Of a stretch of 64,000 bases of DNA, positions 60,014 to 64,000 are shown one piece after another; positions within the stretch are counted from its first letter, which is position 1; every line of letters begins with the position of its first letter. A program made the translations under genes and the position numbers. The notes under the pieces were generated by a model, which saw only the letters and a list, made by a program, of their open reading frames with translations, was not told the DNA's origin and did no database searches. Origin of the DNA: Tetrahymena elliotti 4EA (Eukaryota > Ciliophora > Oligohymenophorea > Hymenostomatida > Tetrahymenidae); the NCBI GenBank assembly GCA_000231825.2, contig JH720306.1:656199-720198 (forward strand). The letters are read 5' to 3'.

Positions 60014-62956
60014 ATGAATACTTTAACTTAAGGATCTCCTTAGTTAGATCATTCTTAATTAAATAAACAAATAGATTAGAAACATAAAGACATTTCTCCT
60101 AATGAATCAAGAGATATGATAAACAAAGTAGAATAAATTTTCCAATAAAAAAATAAAATAATAAATTAATCAGATTACTGATAAGTATATAGATTTACTT
60201 GATGAAAATATTTTATTATATTTATAGAGTAGGAATGAAGATGGTAAATCTGTAAATAATACATCAAGAAACACACAAAGATCTAAAAGAAAGAATTATT
60301 TTGTGTAAATAGAGTAAAAATCTGTCATAGAGTAAAATGATCTCAATGAAATACATTACATACTCAAAATTTTTTTTTAATTAGAAATATGATGAAGAAA
60401 ATTGACAAATAACATTACCTAAGACAGTTTTTTGAATCAAAGGGTTTCAATTAATATGTGATCTTCATAACTATATTCTACACAATATTGATGTTTTGTG
60501 AATTTACTATTGATGATCCAACAGGAAATTTTTTGAATGATTAATCTGTACTGCTTATCTTACAATACATAGAAATAGTTATCATTTGCCTTATTATTTT
60601 AGAAATATTGTTTAAATGCTATGCTTATAGTTTTAAAGTAATTAAATAAATATCTCTGTCCAGTTTTGTTTTTTTCAATTAACTTATCAATTATATTCAA
60701 AAATTTAGGTCTATTTTAAACAAAGAGCTAACTTAATTGATGCAATTGTCATTTTTTTAAGTTTAGTTCTTGTGCTTACTGATCAATTTATTATAGAAAA
60801 TACTGCTAAAATCCTTTCAAAATTCTTTAGAATATTTTTTAGGTTTATGCGTTTATTCATCATTCTCCGAAAAGTAAATATGATTCCTTTCAATATATTT
60901 CATTAAGTTGTTTATTTGTTAGTAAATGATATTTAAATTTTTAATTTGTAAATAAAGATGAAAAATACAAACAACAAAGCACTTGAATATTAATTTGGAG
61001 ATAAGACTCCAATCGAAAAAATATTGGCTATCATAGATAGATTAAAAGTGCTAGTTACAGACGAATACTATTTTAGAGAACTCGAATGGTAATTTAACTC
61101 TCACTAAACTTATTTTTATTAGATTTATTTTATTTTTTTAAATAGGGCTTCCTAAATGATATCTTCTAACAAACTATATGAACCAATACTTGGAAAAGAA
61201 TAAAAAGAAGTAGATCATTTTTTGTTATTTTGAATGTATTTTTTTAACCTAAAAACAAACAATACTTAGCTTGAACAGTGGATGCAGTAATATGATGGAA
61301 AATAAAAAGAAGAAGTTAAGGATGAAAAAAATAAAGATACTGAAGAATAAAAAAAAGCAAAAGATGAAAAAGCTTCAAAAGAAGAAAGTAAATAAATTCC
61401 TACATAAGCAACAGCTACTCCAGTTATTAAAGCTGTTCCTGCCCCTGCCCCTGCTACCCCAGTTGTTGTAACTGCTGCAGCAGCAGTTGCTACTAAGCCT
61501 CAAGTAGAATAAGTTGAAGAATAATATTTATATTAAAAAATTGAGACAGATGCATAAGTAAAAATTAAATATTTTTTTATTTGTTATTTTAGATTTTTTT
61601 TATAAAGGTCGAAAAATATTTTGCCAACTTAGATAGCAGAGAGTTCATGGTTTTTGAGTTTTTTAAAGAAAATTATGGAAAGGAGCTTTCAATTCTATTA
61701 AATTATTTATTTGAAGAGTACTAGTGCTACTAAAGCTGGAAACTGCAACCTGAAATCCTCTATCAATTTTGTGATATAATTTAACAAAAGTAAGTTATTT
61801 ATTTATTTAAGCACATAAAACAGATAGACAGACTTCTAAAATTTACATTTTTTTATTAGATATTTAGGAAATCCTTACCACAATAAAATTCATGCTTTTG
61901 ATGTCACATAAGTAAGTTATTTATTTATTTATTTATTTTAAGTGATAGTAATTTTAAAATTGAAAATGTTAGACGATGCACTTTTTTTTGAGGAGATGCA
62001 ACTTTGTTTAAATAGCAAAGCTAAGTAAAATAGATATTGGTGTATCTTTTATCGCTTCTGCTATTCATGATGTAGATCATCCAGGTTTCAACAACCCTTT
62101 TTAAATGAATGCAAGAACTGATTTATCTATCTTATACAATGATAAAAGTCCTCTAGAAAATCATCACTTAAGTGTTACATTTAAATTAATAAGAGATAAT
62201 CCTAGTATAAACATATTTCAAGGAATCGATAATAAAACTTACAAAAGTGTGAGAGAAACTTTAATCCAAATGATTTTAAAAACTGACATGAATTCACATT
62301 TTACAAGTTGGGCATAATTAAAAGGAAGATTAGCTTCCAATGGTAATATTTTATTCTTGAATTTTTATTAACTAAAACATTCATATTATTTAAAAGAATT
62401 TGATGCAAAGGCTGCTGATAAAGCTATCTGCATGAACACATTACTTCATGCAGCAGATGTTAGTAATCCATTCAAACCATTCCATATTTACTAAGAGTGG
62501 ACGCATAGAGTATTAAATGAATTTTGGATTCAAGTACTTTATTTAAAAATTTTTTATTGTGCACCATCAATAAGATCTACTTTAAAAATATAGGGAGATG
62601 TAGAAAGATCAAGACAACTTCCGATATCTTACTTATGTGATAGATATACAACAAATATAGCTAAGAGTCAAATTGGTTTTATAGATTTCATCGTATAGCC
62701 TTATTTTGATACAATCTGCTAATTTTTACCAGAATTACAAAATTATATGCCCCTATTTGAACAAAATAAGCAAGAGTGGTAAACTTATGAAGAATATTAT
62801 GACAGATAACTTGCCACATTATAATCTTAATAGAAGAAATTTGAAGATAGAACTAAAACTTAAGAAAAAAAAGATCTCACAGTTTCATAAATCGATAAAG
62901 TTTCAACTCCTTCCTAAAATAACATCTCACAAAATAAAAGGCCATCTTAAAAATGA
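60014..62956 (+). CDS. Voltage-sensor domain fused to cyclic-nucleotide phosphodiesterase
   Basis: Twelve exons join in frame to about 731 residues. Residues 88-203 are a four-helix voltage sensor: S1 (88-104), S2 (119-142, with E127, E137 and K141), S3 (155-173, with D159) and S4 (187-203), FFRIFFRFMRLFIILRK, carrying R189, R193, R196 and R202. No S5-pore-S6 follows. A linker contains a Lys/Glu-rich coil, then an unusual Ala/Pro stretch encoded at about 61400-61500. The C-terminal half is a class I phosphodiesterase with every metal ligand: NPYHNKIHAFDVTQ, SAIHDVDHPG and LLHAADVSNP, plus the purine-binding Gln in KSQIGFIDFIV. It should hydrolyse cAMP and/or cGMP at the membrane, probably under control of potential. 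Exons: 60014-60127, 60228-60304, 60385-60637, 60709-60873, 60958-61088, 61146-61209, 61270-61557, 61608-61789, 61860-61911, 61973-62342, 62397-62533, 62594-62956. Confidence 0.88.
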
Positions 62957-64000
62957 ATAATTTTATATTCAAAAATTAATCAAATCAAAATTATCACTTT
63001 CTTATTATATAAAATCTTTGTATATAATTTATTATTCTATTGCTATTTTTCATTAACTCTATCTTCTTTAATTACATTCATTTTTTAAGCAATACCAACT
63101 TAACAACTAACTAACTAGTTATGTAAATAAACAATCAAACTAAGTATATAATTAATTTAGTAATACCAATCCAATCACCTAATAAATTAACTTCATTGAT
63201 AAACAAGTAAACTATGCTTTTATAATTTATATAAAGTATTAAAATAATAGAATATTTAGAAAGTAAAAAGTTTTTTAATAACTTATTTCTATACTTAAAT
63301 TTTTTATTCATAAACACAAACTCATTTAGCTGTTAACTAATTTTAATTGTGTAGATGTTGAGTTAGCTTAATTATTAATTTTATATTTCACTGATTTCTT
63401 TCTCTAAATTTTAAAAATAAATAAAAGTATCACCTTGCTCATCAAAAATGTGTTAGAATAATCTAATATTGTTCAATTTTCTATGATAAACCAAATATCA
63501 TTTTACAATTAGCCAACTAACTAAGTAACCAATTAATTATTTATATATTTAAAATACTTTAATAAGAATATTCAAGATTTAACAATAATATTTTTTTGAT
63601 ATTGGTAGTTTTTATGTTTTTTATTCTTAAATTTTCAATAAAATTCATTTCTTTGGTAAATAAATAAAATTTTTTATTGTCAAGAAATTTAAAATAAACT
63701 AACTAATTTTCTAGACTTAAAAAAGAGTAACTAACTAGCTAACCAACCAATTTATTATCTAAATACACTCGTTAATATAAAAGTATATAATAATTTAATA
63801 ATATATTTTATTATATTTGTAGATGTTTATTTACAATTAATTTTTTAATTATGTCATTTTATAAAACCAATGACTCAGTTTTTATTTCAGTTTGTATTCT
63901 CTAATGTAAACTATTTAATCTATTTATTTTTAAATTTCATTTTTTTAATTTATTTTTATTATTTATTCATAATATAAAATACCAAATTTCTCAAGTGGCT
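62957..64000. other. Terminal spacer with short CTAACTAA-type repeats
   Basis: AT-rich spacer. Clusters of AACTAACTAAC-like sequence recur near 63105, 63510 and 63735, each followed by TATATAATTTAATAATA-type sequence. This suggests a weak, diverged repeat of a few hundred bases. No coding frame is supportable. Confidence 0.35.

Noticed and set aside
1..64000. Chromosome breakage sequence (15-bp Cbs), tRNA and rRNA genes
   Set aside because: I looked for TAAACCAACCTCTTT on both strands by eye and for tRNA T-loop/acceptor pairs, and found none. GATTCGAATTC at about 29277 lacks the rest of a cloverleaf.

Overview
The window looks like macronuclear DNA of an oligohymenophorean ciliate, most likely Tetrahymena. 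It is extremely AT-rich, and every long reading frame is open only if TAA and TAG are read as Gln, with TGA the sole stop. Genes are rich in Gln and Asn, introns are mostly 50-100 bp with GT..AG ends, and starts sit in A-rich contexts. All translations here use that code (NCBI table 6). Under the standard code the genes break into meaningless short frames.

Layout. 1-680: the 3' end of a leucine-rich-repeat (LRR) gene. 1726-3829: a helical-repeat protein. 4718-7866: a second LRR gene with one 30-residue repeat per 90-bp exon, partly decayed. 8676-15227, all minus strand: an AAAP amino-acid transporter, a secreted BPI/LBP-type lipid-binding protein and a small frame. 16032-19580: an antisense gene relic, a two-TM membrane protein and a broken gene resembling a large GTPase. 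19940-21776 (minus): a short-chain dehydrogenase and a small gene. 21950-26748: two tandem cytochrome P450 genes with identical intron positions. 27190-29481: a tiny frame and a coiled-coil gene. 30274-37312 (minus): the proteasome activator PA200/Blm10. 40120-42558: a B-box plus SPRY-like protein. 43640-46786 (minus): a TBC-domain RabGAP. 49043-59274 (plus): a Gln/Asn-rich protein, a zinc-finger protein with a C-terminal beta-rich domain, a thioredoxin-fold-like membrane protein and a Cys-rich single-pass surface protein. 60014-62956: a voltage-sensor domain fused to a cyclic-nucleotide phosphodiesterase.

The genes are ordinary eukaryotic neighbours, not an operon. Functional themes are membrane signalling (VSD-PDE, Cys-rich surface protein, RabGAP), protein turnover (PA200, B-box protein) and lipid or xenobiotic chemistry (two P450s, SDR, BPI-like protein). 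The most interesting item is the VSD-phosphodiesterase, which would couple membrane potential directly to cyclic-nucleotide hydrolysis. The second is the one-repeat-per-exon LRR array, whose symmetric exons can be gained or lost without a frame change.

I saw no tRNA, rRNA, CRISPR, transposon, telomere repeat or chromosome-breakage sequence. Exon boundaries were worked out by hand from reading-frame continuity and splice consensus.
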